NCBI GenBank assembly: GCA_029939575.1
Contig: JAOZSR010000019.1
Span: 1 to 49,200, forward strand
DNA from: Fidelibacterota bacterium
GTDB taxonomy: Bacteria > Fidelibacterota > UBA2242 > JAOZSR01
Direction: 5' to 3'
DNA length: 49,200 nt
Shown: positions 7,077 to 14,830 of the stretch, piece by piece
How positions within the stretch are numbered: the first letter of the stretch is position 1
How the letters are laid out: each line of letters begins with the position of its first letter
Position numbers and translations under genes: made by a program
Notes under the pieces: generated by a model
What the model was told of the DNA's origin: nothing
Seen by the model: the letters and a program-made list of their open reading frames with translations, nothing else
The model's database searches: none

Positions 7077-8759
7077 ATGAAATCAATATCAAGACGTAAA
7101 TTTATTAAAGCTAGTTCTATGGCCAGTATTGGATTATATACAAATTGTTATAAAAATACAGAATTTGATATTATAATTAAAAACGGAAAAGTTTTTGATG
7201 GACTTGGAAACCCTGGTAAAATCGTTGATATTGGAATTATTGGAGAAAAAATCATAGCCATCAGAGATTTATCTACTGGAAAGGCAAAGCAGATTATTGA
7301 CGCAAAAGGTCTGTATATTTCTCCGGGTTTTATTGATATTCATACTCATACAGATATGGAATTAATGGCAAACAGAAAGGGCGAAAGTAAAATCCGACAG
7401 GGCATTACTACCGAAGTTGCCGGTAACTGTGGCTATTCTCCATTCCCAATAAAAAAAGAAGATCAACAGGAATTCTATGATTCCATCTACGAAAAATATG
7501 GTCTGGAATTAAAATGGAATGATATCAAAGGTTTTTTAAATGCACTTCGAAAAGGAGGAATTGCAGTTAATTATGCTACATTTACAGGACATGGAGATCT
7601 TCGGGCTTATGTTTTAGGTAGAAATGATGTTAAACCAACTTCAGAACAATTGGAAGAAATGAAAACTGTTCTCGCCAATTCTATGAAAGAAGGCTCACTC
7701 GGATTATCAACAGGATTGGAATATTCTCCGGGAAGTTATGCTGAAACTGAGGAGTTGATAGAACTTTGTAAAGTAGTGAAAAAATATAATGGTGTTTATT
7801 CTACCCATATGCGTAGTGAAGATGCCAAGGTCGAAGAGGCAATTCAGGAAGCTATAGAAATCGCAAAAAAATCCAAGGTATCTCTGCAAATTTCACATTT
7901 CAAAGCCTGTAACAAACCAAACTGGCACAAACTCGATAATATGCTCAGATTAGTACACAATGCAAAAAATGAAGGTGTCGACATTATGCTTGACCGCTAT
8001 CCCTATAACGCCTGGGGTACCGGTTTATCTTCTTTTCTTCCTCTATGGGCAAGGCAGGGAAATACAGATGAAATTATCAAAAGATTAAAAAATCCCGAGT
8101 TAACCAAAAAAATTACAGAATATATGATAACCCGCGCAACACTGATTGGTGGCTGGGATCATATAATGATCAGTTCATGTTCTCAAAAACAGAATAAAAA
8201 ATTCCAGGGAAAATATATCAATGAAGCTGCCAACATATCAGGGAAAAATGAATTACAATTTGTTTTTGATATCCTTATAGAAGAGAGAAATGATGTGGGA
8301 GTTATTGGCTTTGCCATGGATGAAAATAATCTGAAAAAAGTATTGGCTGATCCACTTTGTGTTATTGGTTCTGATGGAAGTGTAGCTGCACCTTATGGTA
8401 TTTTACACAAAGGAAATCCTCATCCAAGATATTATGGAACCTTTGCCAGGGTTTTAGGAAAATATTGTCGTGAAGAAAAAATATTTGATTGGCCAACCGC
8501 TATTAAAAAAATGACTTCCATGTCAGCACAAAAACTTCACCTGGAAAAACGTGGTATGATTAAAAAAAACTATTTTGCAGATATTACAATATTCAATCCG
8601 GAAACAGTAATTGACAAAGCTACTTTTGTCGCTCCTCATAATTACCCGGATGGAATTGATTATGTAATTGTTAATGGCAAAATTGTTATCAACAGAACAA
8701 AGCATACCGGGAATTTGCCTGGAAAAGTTCTAACAAATGATATTTTTGGAAAAAAATAA
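7077..8759 (+). CDS. N-acyl-D-amino-acid deacylase (D-aminoacylase family), Tat signal
   Basis: This 560-residue amidohydrolase begins with a twin-arginine signal, SRRKFIK (5-11) plus a hydrophobic stretch, so it should be exported folded. A cysteine at 24 could be a lipid anchor, but the lipobox is poor. The catalytic barrel carries DIHTHTD (H89, H91), the bridging GNCG (C118), STHMRSED, QISHFKA and the late GSDGS, all typical of the D-aminoacylase group rather than dihydroorotases. These zinc enzymes hydrolyse N-acyl-D-amino acids or related D-peptides. A periplasmic role in using D-amino-acid derivatives from peptidoglycan is plausible. It stands alone, between remnants on both sides. The physiological substrate is uncertain. 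Confidence 0.88.
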   Translation: MKSISRRKFIKASSMASIGLYTNCYKNTEFDIIIKNGKVFDGLGNPGKIVDIGIIGEKIIAIRDLSTGKAKQIIDAKGLYISPGFIDIHTHTDMELMANRKGESKIRQGITTEVAGNCGYSPFPIKKEDQQEFYDSIYEKYGLELKWNDIKGFLNALRKGGIAVNYATFTGHGDLRAYVLGRNDVKPTSEQLEEMKTVLANSMKEGSLGLSTGLEYSPGSYAETEELIELCKVVKKYNGVYSTHMRSEDAKVEEAIQEAIEIAKKSKVSLQISHFKACNKPNWHKLDNMLRLVHNAKNEGVDIMLDRYPYNAWGTGLSSFLPLWARQGNTDEIIKRLKNPELTKKITEYMITRATLIGGWDHIMISSCSQKQNKKFQGKYINEAANISGKNELQFVFDILIEERNDVGVIGFAMDENNLKKVLADPLCVIGSDGSVAAPYGILHKGNPHPRYYGTFARVLGKYCREEKIFDWPTAIKKMTSMSAQKLHLEKRGMIKKNYFADITIFNPETVIDKATFVAPHNYPDGIDYVIVNGKIVINRTKHTGNLPGKVLTNDIFGKK

Positions 8760-9166
8760 ATTCACCGGGAAACAGATATTACCTTTGATGGAATCTTCTG
8801 ATATTTCGATTTTATAAAAAATTTCCTGACAGACTACAATTTCCCTCAAAGTAAATAAAATTTTATCAAGGGATTTTGAGTTAAAAACATTATATTTTGT
8901 CTAAAAAAAATTAATAATTAGTATAAAAACAATATTCATTTTTCAAAAATGAGCAAAACAGAGATAAATCAAACCGAATTAATTACCACATTAATCAATC
9001 AGAGAAATGATGGCCAAAATGAATTTAACTCTATTAAAATTTCAAAAACTTGATGATATACTCAAAGCAATAGGATTACCTAAAAATAAAATGTGTACTT
9101 ATTGCTGGAATAAATGCTATAAGTCATGTTAATAAATGTTTGTAAATTTATTAAAGGAGACCCGAA
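8760..9166. other. Intergenic stretch with gene remnants
   Basis: 407 bases without an intact gene. TCCCT at about 8843-8847 and AGGGA at about 8871-8875 form a weak hairpin that could act as terminator for the deacylase. From 8949 to 9132 lie two overlapping coding remnants, the second resembling the end of PurF (separate entry). The last bases carry a good ribosome-binding site, AAAGGAGA, for the gene at 9167. Confidence 0.5.
9007..9132 (+). pseudogene. Remnant resembling the C-terminus of PurF
   Basis: The 41-codon frame from ATG 9007 ends in KLDDILKAIGLPKNKMCTYC. This resembles the last residues of some amidophosphoribosyltransferases (PurF), which close with a GLPK.KLCTYC-like cysteine motif. 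The preceding part fits better in the overlapping frame starting at 8949 (ending NSIKISKT), so a frameshift seems to separate the two. No glutaminase or phosphoribosyltransferase domain is present. It could instead be a tiny cysteine-rich peptide gene, but the similarity, the lack of a good ribosome-binding site and the neighbouring debris favour a remnant. Confidence 0.45.
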
Positions 9167-9955
9167 ATGAATAAATATTATCTGTCACTTTTGTGCTTTT
9201 TATTATTATTTACATCAGTTCCGGCGGAGGAAAATCCTGCAAAAAAAATTATAAATAAATCCCAAAAAGTTATAAAAATCAAAAGCTATGAAATGATAAA
9301 TACATTGACAATTTTTGATAAAAAAGGCAATTCCAGAATCCGAAAAATTGCCACGATATCAAAAAATTTTGAAAAAGAACAAATCGATAAAAAAATGATG
9401 CGATTTTTAGAGCCAGCAGATGTAAAAGGTACCGGATTTTTAACCTTTGATTATAATGAAAAAGATGACGATATGTGGATTTATTTACCGGCCTTGAGAA
9501 AAACCCGGAGGATTGTATCTTCCCAAAAAGCAAAAAATTTCATGGGATCAGAATTTACTTATTCCGATATGACCCAGATGACTATTGAAAATTTTACATA
9601 TAATCTTGAGGGAGAAGTGCAAATTGATAACGAAAAATGTTGGAAAATAGAAATCGATCCCATCAATGAAGATATTATAGATGAAACCGGATTTTCTCGT
9701 AAAATAGTGTACATTTCTAAAAATGACTATGTGTTACGAAAAGCAGAGTATTTTGACTATTATAACGAAAAATTTAAAATCATGTATGTTCATAAAGTCA
9801 AAGAAGTTGATCCGGAAAACCATCGTTTCCAGGTCATGTCAATGACTATTGAAAATTTACTTAATGGCAGAAAATCAGAAATGCTTGTTGAAAAAATTCA
9901 AATACGGGAAAGTATTCCTGACGATTTTTTCACAATCCGTTATCTGGAAAGATAA
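9167..9955 (+). CDS. Outer-membrane lipoprotein-sorting (LolA-like) protein
   Basis: A 262-residue secreted protein with a signal peptide (hydrophobic 5-18, cleavage near VPAEE). The mature part matches the LolA-like family often annotated as outer membrane lipoprotein-sorting protein: the segment MMRFLEPADVKGTGFL, then DDMWIYLPALRKTRRI and GSEFTYSDM are its hallmark. Such proteins have an open beta-barrel that carries lipid or lipoprotein in the periplasm and are frequently next to RND or MmpL exporters. Here the next gene is a MATE exporter 210 bases on. The start follows a strong AAAGGAGA. The actual ligand is unknown. Confidence 0.85.
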   Translation: MNKYYLSLLCFLLLFTSVPAEENPAKKIINKSQKVIKIKSYEMINTLTIFDKKGNSRIRKIATISKNFEKEQIDKKMMRFLEPADVKGTGFLTFDYNEKDDDMWIYLPALRKTRRIVSSQKAKNFMGSEFTYSDMTQMTIENFTYNLEGEVQIDNEKCWKIEIDPINEDIIDETGFSRKIVYISKNDYVLRKAEYFDYYNEKFKIMYVHKVKEVDPENHRFQVMSMTIENLLNGRKSEMLVEKIQIRESIPDDFFTIRYLER

Positions 9956-10165
9956 AATATATAATACTATAACAAAAGTATAATAATATATACCCTGTTT
10001 AATAAAATCTTTCTATAAAAAAATCTTAACAACTTCGATATATTTTTAACTTAATATTAAAATCAAAATTGTCATTTTCATTAAAGTTTCTGTATGTAAT
10101 CAGCAAATCTTTATTTATATTTACTATGATAATGATAACCCTGAAAAAAGTAGGATAATTGATAA

Positions 10166-11530
10166 ATGGGAAAAATGGAAACTATCGGTGTTAAAACTTT
10201 ATTAGGACATCCCAAAAAAGCAATTCGAAAATTATCAGCACCAATGATGATTGGCATGTCATTCCAGGCCTTATATAATTTAGCTGATGGGTTTTGGGTT
10301 GCCGGATTAGGTGCAAATGAATTAGCGGCTATTGGATTATTTTTCCCCTTTTTTATGATTTTAATATCCTTAAGTACCGGAATTGGCGTTGGTGGTGGTT
10401 CTGCAATATCCAGAAGAATCGGTGCGAAAAACAAGGAAGGGGCAGATAATACTGCAGTACATACATTGCTCTTTGGGATGGGTTTTGTACTGGTTCTCAG
10501 CATTCCTTTAATTCCATTTTTGAAACCAATATTTACTTCTCTTGGAGGAAATGAAGAAGTTGGAAATTTGGCTGCCCAATATGCTACGATCTTGTTTAGT
10601 GGATCTATACTGCTAGTATTCTCCCATATCGCAAACGCAATTTTAAGAGGTGAAGGTGATGCCAAAAGAGCTATGTATGCCTTGATACTTGGTTCAGGAT
10701 TAAATATTATTTTGGATCCAATTTTTATTTACGGTTTCAAATTAGGTGTGCCCGGAGCTGCCTGGGCAACCTTGGTATCAATTGCAGTTACCTGCCTGTT
10801 ATTCATTTATTGGTTATTTATTAAAAAAGATATATACCTGGAAATTACCTTTAAGGATTTTCATCCTGACTGGAAAATATTAAAAGAAATATTTTCAGTA
10901 GGAATTCCGGCAGCAGCAGCTCAATTATCAATGTCTATTGCTATGATTTTTCTAAATTTAGTAGTAATAAAAGTTGGTGGTACTGATGGAATAGCAGTTT
11001 TTACATGTGGTTGGCGAATAGTTATGTTAGGTTCGATTCCATTAATTGGAATGGCCGCCGGAGTAACAGCTGTAACTGCTGCAGCTTATGGAGCCAGGGA
11101 ACCGAAAAAATTAAAAGTTGCCTATTTTTATGCTCTAAAATTAGGAGTTTTAATAGAACTATCTGTTGCTGTGCTTGTTGCAATTTTTGCTAACCAGATT
11201 GCATTGCTTTTTACATATTCTGAAGGCGCCTCCAGAATTCTGGAAGATTTGGTTGCATTCCTGAGATTATCTGCATTTTTATATCCGACAATACCTTTTG
11301 GAATGATAACATCTTCCATGTTCAGAGGAGTTGGAATGGGAGCAAAGTCTCTGATTATCACAATATTAAGAACAATTATTTTACAGGTACCCTTGGCCTA
11401 TATTTTGGGACATATGCTTAAATTTGGTTTAACCGGGGCGTGGCTGGGAATCATATCAGGAAATATTATTGCAGTTACTATAGCCTTTATATGGGGTAAT
11501 AATATTATTAAAAAAATAAAATTTAATTAA
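10166..11530 (+). CDS. MATE-family efflux transporter
   Basis: A 454-residue membrane protein with about twelve helices in two repeats. Recognisable MATE features are the N-terminal PMMIGMSFQALYNLADGFWV, the GVGGGSAISR segment, ILRGEGDAKRAM at the end of the first half, and SSMFRGVGMGAKS in the second half. These Na+- or H+-driven exporters remove drugs or metabolites. Only 8 bases separate it from the first gene of the complex-I-like operon, so the two are probably cotranscribed. Whether that reflects a functional link (use of the ion gradient) is inference. A minus-strand open frame lying across it is a shadow. Confidence 0.93.
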   Translation: MGKMETIGVKTLLGHPKKAIRKLSAPMMIGMSFQALYNLADGFWVAGLGANELAAIGLFFPFFMILISLSTGIGVGGGSAISRRIGAKNKEGADNTAVHTLLFGMGFVLVLSIPLIPFLKPIFTSLGGNEEVGNLAAQYATILFSGSILLVFSHIANAILRGEGDAKRAMYALILGSGLNIILDPIFIYGFKLGVPGAAWATLVSIAVTCLLFIYWLFIKKDIYLEITFKDFHPDWKILKEIFSVGIPAAAAQLSMSIAMIFLNLVVIKVGGTDGIAVFTCGWRIVMLGSIPLIGMAAGVTAVTAAAYGAREPKKLKVAYFYALKLGVLIELSVAVLVAIFANQIALLFTYSEGASRILEDLVAFLRLSAFLYPTIPFGMITSSMFRGVGMGAKSLIITILRTIILQVPLAYILGHMLKFGLTGAWLGIISGNIIAVTIAFIWGNNIIKKIKFN

Positions 11531-11538
11531 AAGAAACT

Positions 11539-11889
11539 ATGTTTGGATTATATTTTATATTTATAGGTTTTTTACTTTTATTAATATTATTCTTCCATTT
11601 ATATATACATTTTAAAAATAAAGTATTAAGTCAGAAAAGCAATAAATCATTTGATGATCTGCACATAATACCAATATCCCATAAGCCGGGGAAAATAAAT
11701 TTTCTTATTCTCACTGAAATTATCCTGATTATTGCAGTTTTGTGGATCCTATTACCGGTTTTTTTTATATGTACTAAAAATCTCATGCCTGCATATATCT
11801 TAATTCTGATTTTCTTTTTCCTTTGCATACCTGGTTTGGTTTCATTAGTGAAATTTGGAATATTTAACAAAAATCCTGAGAATAATTAA
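11539..11889 (+). CDS. nuoA: Divergent NuoA-like subunit
   Basis: A 116-residue protein with three hydrophobic helices at about 3-25, 50-76 and 80-105 and a polar loop between the first two. Length, topology and position at the head of a nuo-ordered operon fit NuoA. The segments ILTEIILIIAVLWILLPVFF and LVSLVKFGIF align with NuoA helix 2 (usually DLEVAFLFPW) and its C-terminal end (usually YEWKKGALEW). The conserved acidic residues of helix 2 and the cysteine motif of the first loop, which lies near the quinone tunnel, are missing. Without the context I would have called it a small membrane protein of unknown function, so the assignment is moderate. nuoB and nuoC, expected next, are absent. 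Confidence 0.55.
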   Translation: MFGLYFIFIGFLLLLILFFHLYIHFKNKVLSQKSNKSFDDLHIIPISHKPGKINFLILTEIILIIAVLWILLPVFFICTKNLMPAYILILIFFFLCIPGLVSLVKFGIFNKNPENN

Positions 11890-11910
11890 TTATTTTAAAT
11901 ATTTAAAAAG

Positions 11911-13002
11911 ATGAATAGACCGAAAACTAACATTATATATAAAAATCCAATTCTAAAAAAAGAATTATACTTTTCTATCAGTACTTCCGGTGAAGTAATA
12001 AAAGAATTTTATTGTGATGAAACATATTTATTACCAAGAAGCAGGAAAAAAGTTAATTTTTCCGGAACAGCCAGTCTTTTTACAGAAAAAATGTTATTTC
12101 CATTTGATATCAGACTACCTTATGTAAGAGCAATTGAAGAATTATGCGATCAGAAAATTTCAGATTATTCTAAATATATCAGGTTGATTATAAAGGAGTT
12201 TAACAAACTTGATAACCATTTAACCTGCCTGGCAATGCTATTTTATTACTCAAATATGCCCAAAATGTATAACATGGTAAGAGAAGATATTTTTACAGTC
12301 AGAAAAGTCTTTATGATGTTTAACGATCAGGATTCTGCATCGGCATATATTATTCCAGGTGGAATATTAAAAGATATTCCCTGGGGTGGCATGGAAAGTA
12401 TTGAAAGATTTTCAAAAAATTTTATCCCTAATATAAAAAAATATAAGACGTTACTCCAAAATAATATAATTTTGCATAACAGGCTGGAAAACAATTTTGT
12501 CCTAAATCAAAAGGAATTAGAAAAATATAAAATATTTGGTACTATTAGGAGAGCATCAAATATTACCAATAATTTTATAGACATGAAAAATTCGGATTAT
12601 GAAAAAATTGATTTTGGTATTAATGTTGGTGATAAATTTAGAGGAGAATTTATTGACTGCTGGGACAGATTTTGGCTTTTATGTTGTGAAATGGAAACGA
12701 GTTTAAAAGTCATCAAACAGGTTGTATCAAAACTATTTTTCACAAAAGAAAAATATATAGAAGCACCAAAATTAAAATATCGTAAAGGTAAAAGTACATA
12801 TGTATGTGATGGAACTTCCGGAAAAGTATCTGTATCCTGTGAATATTTTGAAAAAAGTAAAGAACTATCAATTATTATAAATCTTCCTCACGCTGCAATT
12901 TTAAAAATGTTAAAACATAAATTACCCGGAAATTTAACTGAAGATCTATTAATAATTTTGATAAGTATGAATTTCAATTTTAACAATATGTTAATGCTAT
13001 GA
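11911..13002 (+). CDS. nuoD: Divergent NuoD-like subunit lacking the quinone-site motif
   Basis: The 363-residue protein aligns by eye along NuoD (49-kDa subunit) from about residue 65: YSKYIRLIIKEFNKLDNHL fits the YIRVIL.ELNRI.SHL block, AYIIPGGILKDIP fits YFRPGGV..DLP, then RRASNITNNF, DFGINVGD and WDRFWLLCCEMETSLKVIKQ. The first 60 residues, where NuoD has HPSTHG and GYLHRGIEK, have no such motif. The histidine and tyrosine that hold the quinone head group seem lost, and the C-terminal SDG..PYR..R region is weak. NuoD normally sits between NuoB, NuoC and NuoH in the Q module, yet no nuoB or nuoC is present here. Its end overlaps the next start (ATGA). Confidence 0.75.
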   Translation: MNRPKTNIIYKNPILKKELYFSISTSGEVIKEFYCDETYLLPRSRKKVNFSGTASLFTEKMLFPFDIRLPYVRAIEELCDQKISDYSKYIRLIIKEFNKLDNHLTCLAMLFYYSNMPKMYNMVREDIFTVRKVFMMFNDQDSASAYIIPGGILKDIPWGGMESIERFSKNFIPNIKKYKTLLQNNIILHNRLENNFVLNQKELEKYKIFGTIRRASNITNNFIDMKNSDYEKIDFGINVGDKFRGEFIDCWDRFWLLCCEMETSLKVIKQVVSKLFFTKEKYIEAPKLKYRKGKSTYVCDGTSGKVSVSCEYFEKSKELSIIINLPHAAILKMLKHKLPGNLTEDLLIILISMNFNFNNMLML

Positions 13003-14036
13003 TTAATTTATTAATAAACCAAATGAAGGATATCCAATTTCTGCAATTGTTGCCAATAGCAGTACAATATGGAATAGCAATACTATTTTTCTATTTTGCT
13101 GCACTATTATTAATTTTATCTGTTTCTTTAATATTTAATATTATAGAAAACAGGTATATTTTTTCCGGAATAACAAAAAATTACATAACTCCAACTCATT
13201 TTACAGATTTCATTCACTCATTAAAGTTTGATCAATATTCCAGACAAAAATCGGGAGCCGAAAGATTTCTTAATCAATTATTCCCTTTCATTATCTTAAT
13301 CATCACAATATCTAATTTATTTATATTACAGTACATACCATTTGCAAAATACTTTTTTGGATTTAATCATCCGCATAGTTTAATTATTGTATTTTCAATG
13401 CTAATATCAAACATTCTATTGCTTACATTATTTAATCTTTTAAAAAATAACAAATATAAAATACAACTCTTTAATAGAGTTATAATAAAATCATTAATCT
13501 GTTTACCGGCATTGTTATTTTCAATTATACATGCAATCATTTTTGCAAAATCCTTTAATTTACAGGATATCATTGTAGCCCAAAATGCAACTATTCTAAG
13601 ATATTTACCTGGATGGTTAGCTTTTTTATCTCCTTTTTCATTTTTAGCTTTCCTCATTTATTTATCAACGTGCCTTTTTATTTTACAAATATTTAAATAT
13701 AATTATTTACAAATTCAAAGCTTTCACAATGCTGAAAAAAACATTTTTTTCTTAAGAATTATAAAATATATCATCTTGTTTTTCTTACTTTCAATAGGTG
13801 TAATTATCTTTCTGGGAGGATATTTATCGCCTCTGGAAAATTTTGATTTTCTTACCCATGATATTTTTCATTTAGCATGGTTTTTAGGAAAAATTACACT
13901 TCTATATTTACTCTTAGAAAAAATAAATTTCATGATTCCTGACTTTAGTAAACTTCAGTTATTGAAAATTAATTTTTATTTATTTTATCCGCTTTCATTC
14001 TTAGCAATATGCGGATTTGTTTTAACATATTCTTAG
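12999..14036 (+). CDS. nuoH: Divergent NuoH-like membrane subunit
   Basis: A 345-residue protein with about eight or nine helices. Position after NuoD and pieces such as the NLQDIIVAQN segment (NuoH: NLSEIVEAQ), the following PGWLAFLSPFSFLAFLIY helix and FFLLSIGVIIFLGGYLSPL (NuoH: ATTLFLGGW) identify it. The cytoplasmic loop that in NuoH reads AETNRAPFDLPEAESEL and shapes the quinone chamber and the E-channel is replaced by non-acidic sequence (STCLFILQIFKYNYLQ). The glutamate of the YEV helix is also missing. The protein could still anchor NuoD-like and NuoJ/K-like partners, but normal quinone coupling looks impossible. No nuoI lies downstream. Confidence 0.75.
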   Translation: MINLLINQMKDIQFLQLLPIAVQYGIAILFFYFAALLLILSVSLIFNIIENRYIFSGITKNYITPTHFTDFIHSLKFDQYSRQKSGAERFLNQLFPFIILIITISNLFILQYIPFAKYFFGFNHPHSLIIVFSMLISNILLLTLFNLLKNNKYKIQLFNRVIIKSLICLPALLFSIIHAIIFAKSFNLQDIIVAQNATILRYLPGWLAFLSPFSFLAFLIYLSTCLFILQIFKYNYLQIQSFHNAEKNIFFLRIIKYIILFFLLSIGVIIFLGGYLSPLENFDFLTHDIFHLAWFLGKITLLYLLLEKINFMIPDFSKLQLLKINFYLFYPLSFLAICGFVLTYS

Positions 14037-14051
14037 CGAAGGAGTATATCG

Positions 14052-14537
14052 ATTAATATTTTATTAATATTTCTGGGATTAATTATTCTATTTTTGGCAG
14101 GTTTTACAGTTTTACTTGACAATGCAAAACTGGTTTTTGGAAGTATCTCTGTTATTTTAATTTTATTAGCAGTAATACCATTTATTTTAGGATCAAATTT
14201 TTTAGCTTTTTCCATTTTAATTATTTTTGCTTTTCCACTAATATTAATTATGTTACTTTTATTAATTCTTACAAACCAAATATCTGACGCTACCAATTTG
14301 AAATTTAGTAAAATTAAAAAAATACCCGCAGGATTAGCCAGTTTAGTTTTTATACTTATAGTAACTTTTATTATAATCAGCCCCTTTAAAAAACAAAACA
14401 TTCAAAAGTTTGAAATTATAAACTATGGAGAAATAATAATTTCCGAATATACACTTCTCTTCGTGGTATTAGCCTTTATTACATTTCTGACAATTACAGG
14501 GATAATATTTATTAATAAAATGAGGCTTAAACAATGA
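14052..14537 (+). CDS. nuoJ: NuoJ-like subunit, probable ATT start
   Basis: The reading frame encodes about five helices, the number in NuoJ, and sits directly before NuoK. Middle helix LGSNFLAFSILIIFAFPLIL fits the NuoJ segment that normally contains YAGAI, but here the tyrosine and glycine are replaced (FAFP), so the helix-breaking element of TM3 is changed. The first ATG-like codon is TTG 14094, which would cut the first helix in half. The frame is open back to 14037, and a strong GGAG (14041-14044) lies 7 bases before ATT 14052. An ATT start therefore gives the expected complete first helix. The end overlaps NuoK (ATGA). Confidence 0.7.
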   Translation: MNILLIFLGLIILFLAGFTVLLDNAKLVFGSISVILILLAVIPFILGSNFLAFSILIIFAFPLILIMLLLLILTNQISDATNLKFSKIKKIPAGLASLVFILIVTFIIISPFKKQNIQKFEIINYGEIIISEYTLLFVVLAFITFLTITGIIFINKMRLKQ

Positions 14538-14830
14538 AACCGGTATTAATATTATCCGCCATGCTTTTTTGCATTGGTCTTTATGGAGTGCTAACTGTTA
14601 AAAATAGTTTCAGGCTATTTGTAAGTGTTGAATTGTCAATTATTGCAACATTCATGACCCTTTGTACCTTTGCTTTCTGTGGAAATGATCAACTTCATGG
14701 ACGACTTTTTTTATTAATTGTTATGTTTATTTATTTATGTCAATTATTAATAGGATTTGGCCTTGTAATCAAATTAAAGGATAATCGGACTATTCAAAAT
14801 GGAATTTCGAACCAGGCCTGGGAGGATTGA
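14534..14830 (+). CDS. nuoK: NuoK-like subunit
   Basis: 98 residues with three helices, the usual NuoK length. The start LSAMLFCIGLYGVLTVKNSF matches the NuoK beginning (LFALGVYGVLTRRN). The helix-2 glutamate is kept in SVELSII (E33). The second conserved glutamate, in helix 3, is glutamine here (Q70 in CQLLIGFGL, where NuoK has AEAAVGLAL). Both carboxylates normally form the E-channel that relays coupling from the quinone site to the antiporter-like subunits. NuoK is the least divergent of the small subunits in this operon. Its stop codon overlaps the NuoL start by one base (TGATG). Confidence 0.88.
   Translation: MKPVLILSAMLFCIGLYGVLTVKNSFRLFVSVELSIIATFMTLCTFAFCGNDQLHGRLFLLIVMFIYLCQLLIGFGLVIKLKDNRTIQNGISNQAWED

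Noticed and set aside
10111-10665. Long minus-strand open frame opposite the MATE gene
   Set aside because: It is proline- and lysine-rich with no family similarity and lies antisense to a well-conserved exporter; it is a codon-bias shadow.
11911-13002. Hydrogenase large subunit
   Set aside because: NuoD and [NiFe] hydrogenase large subunits share ancestry, but no CxxC nickel-binding pairs are present at either end.
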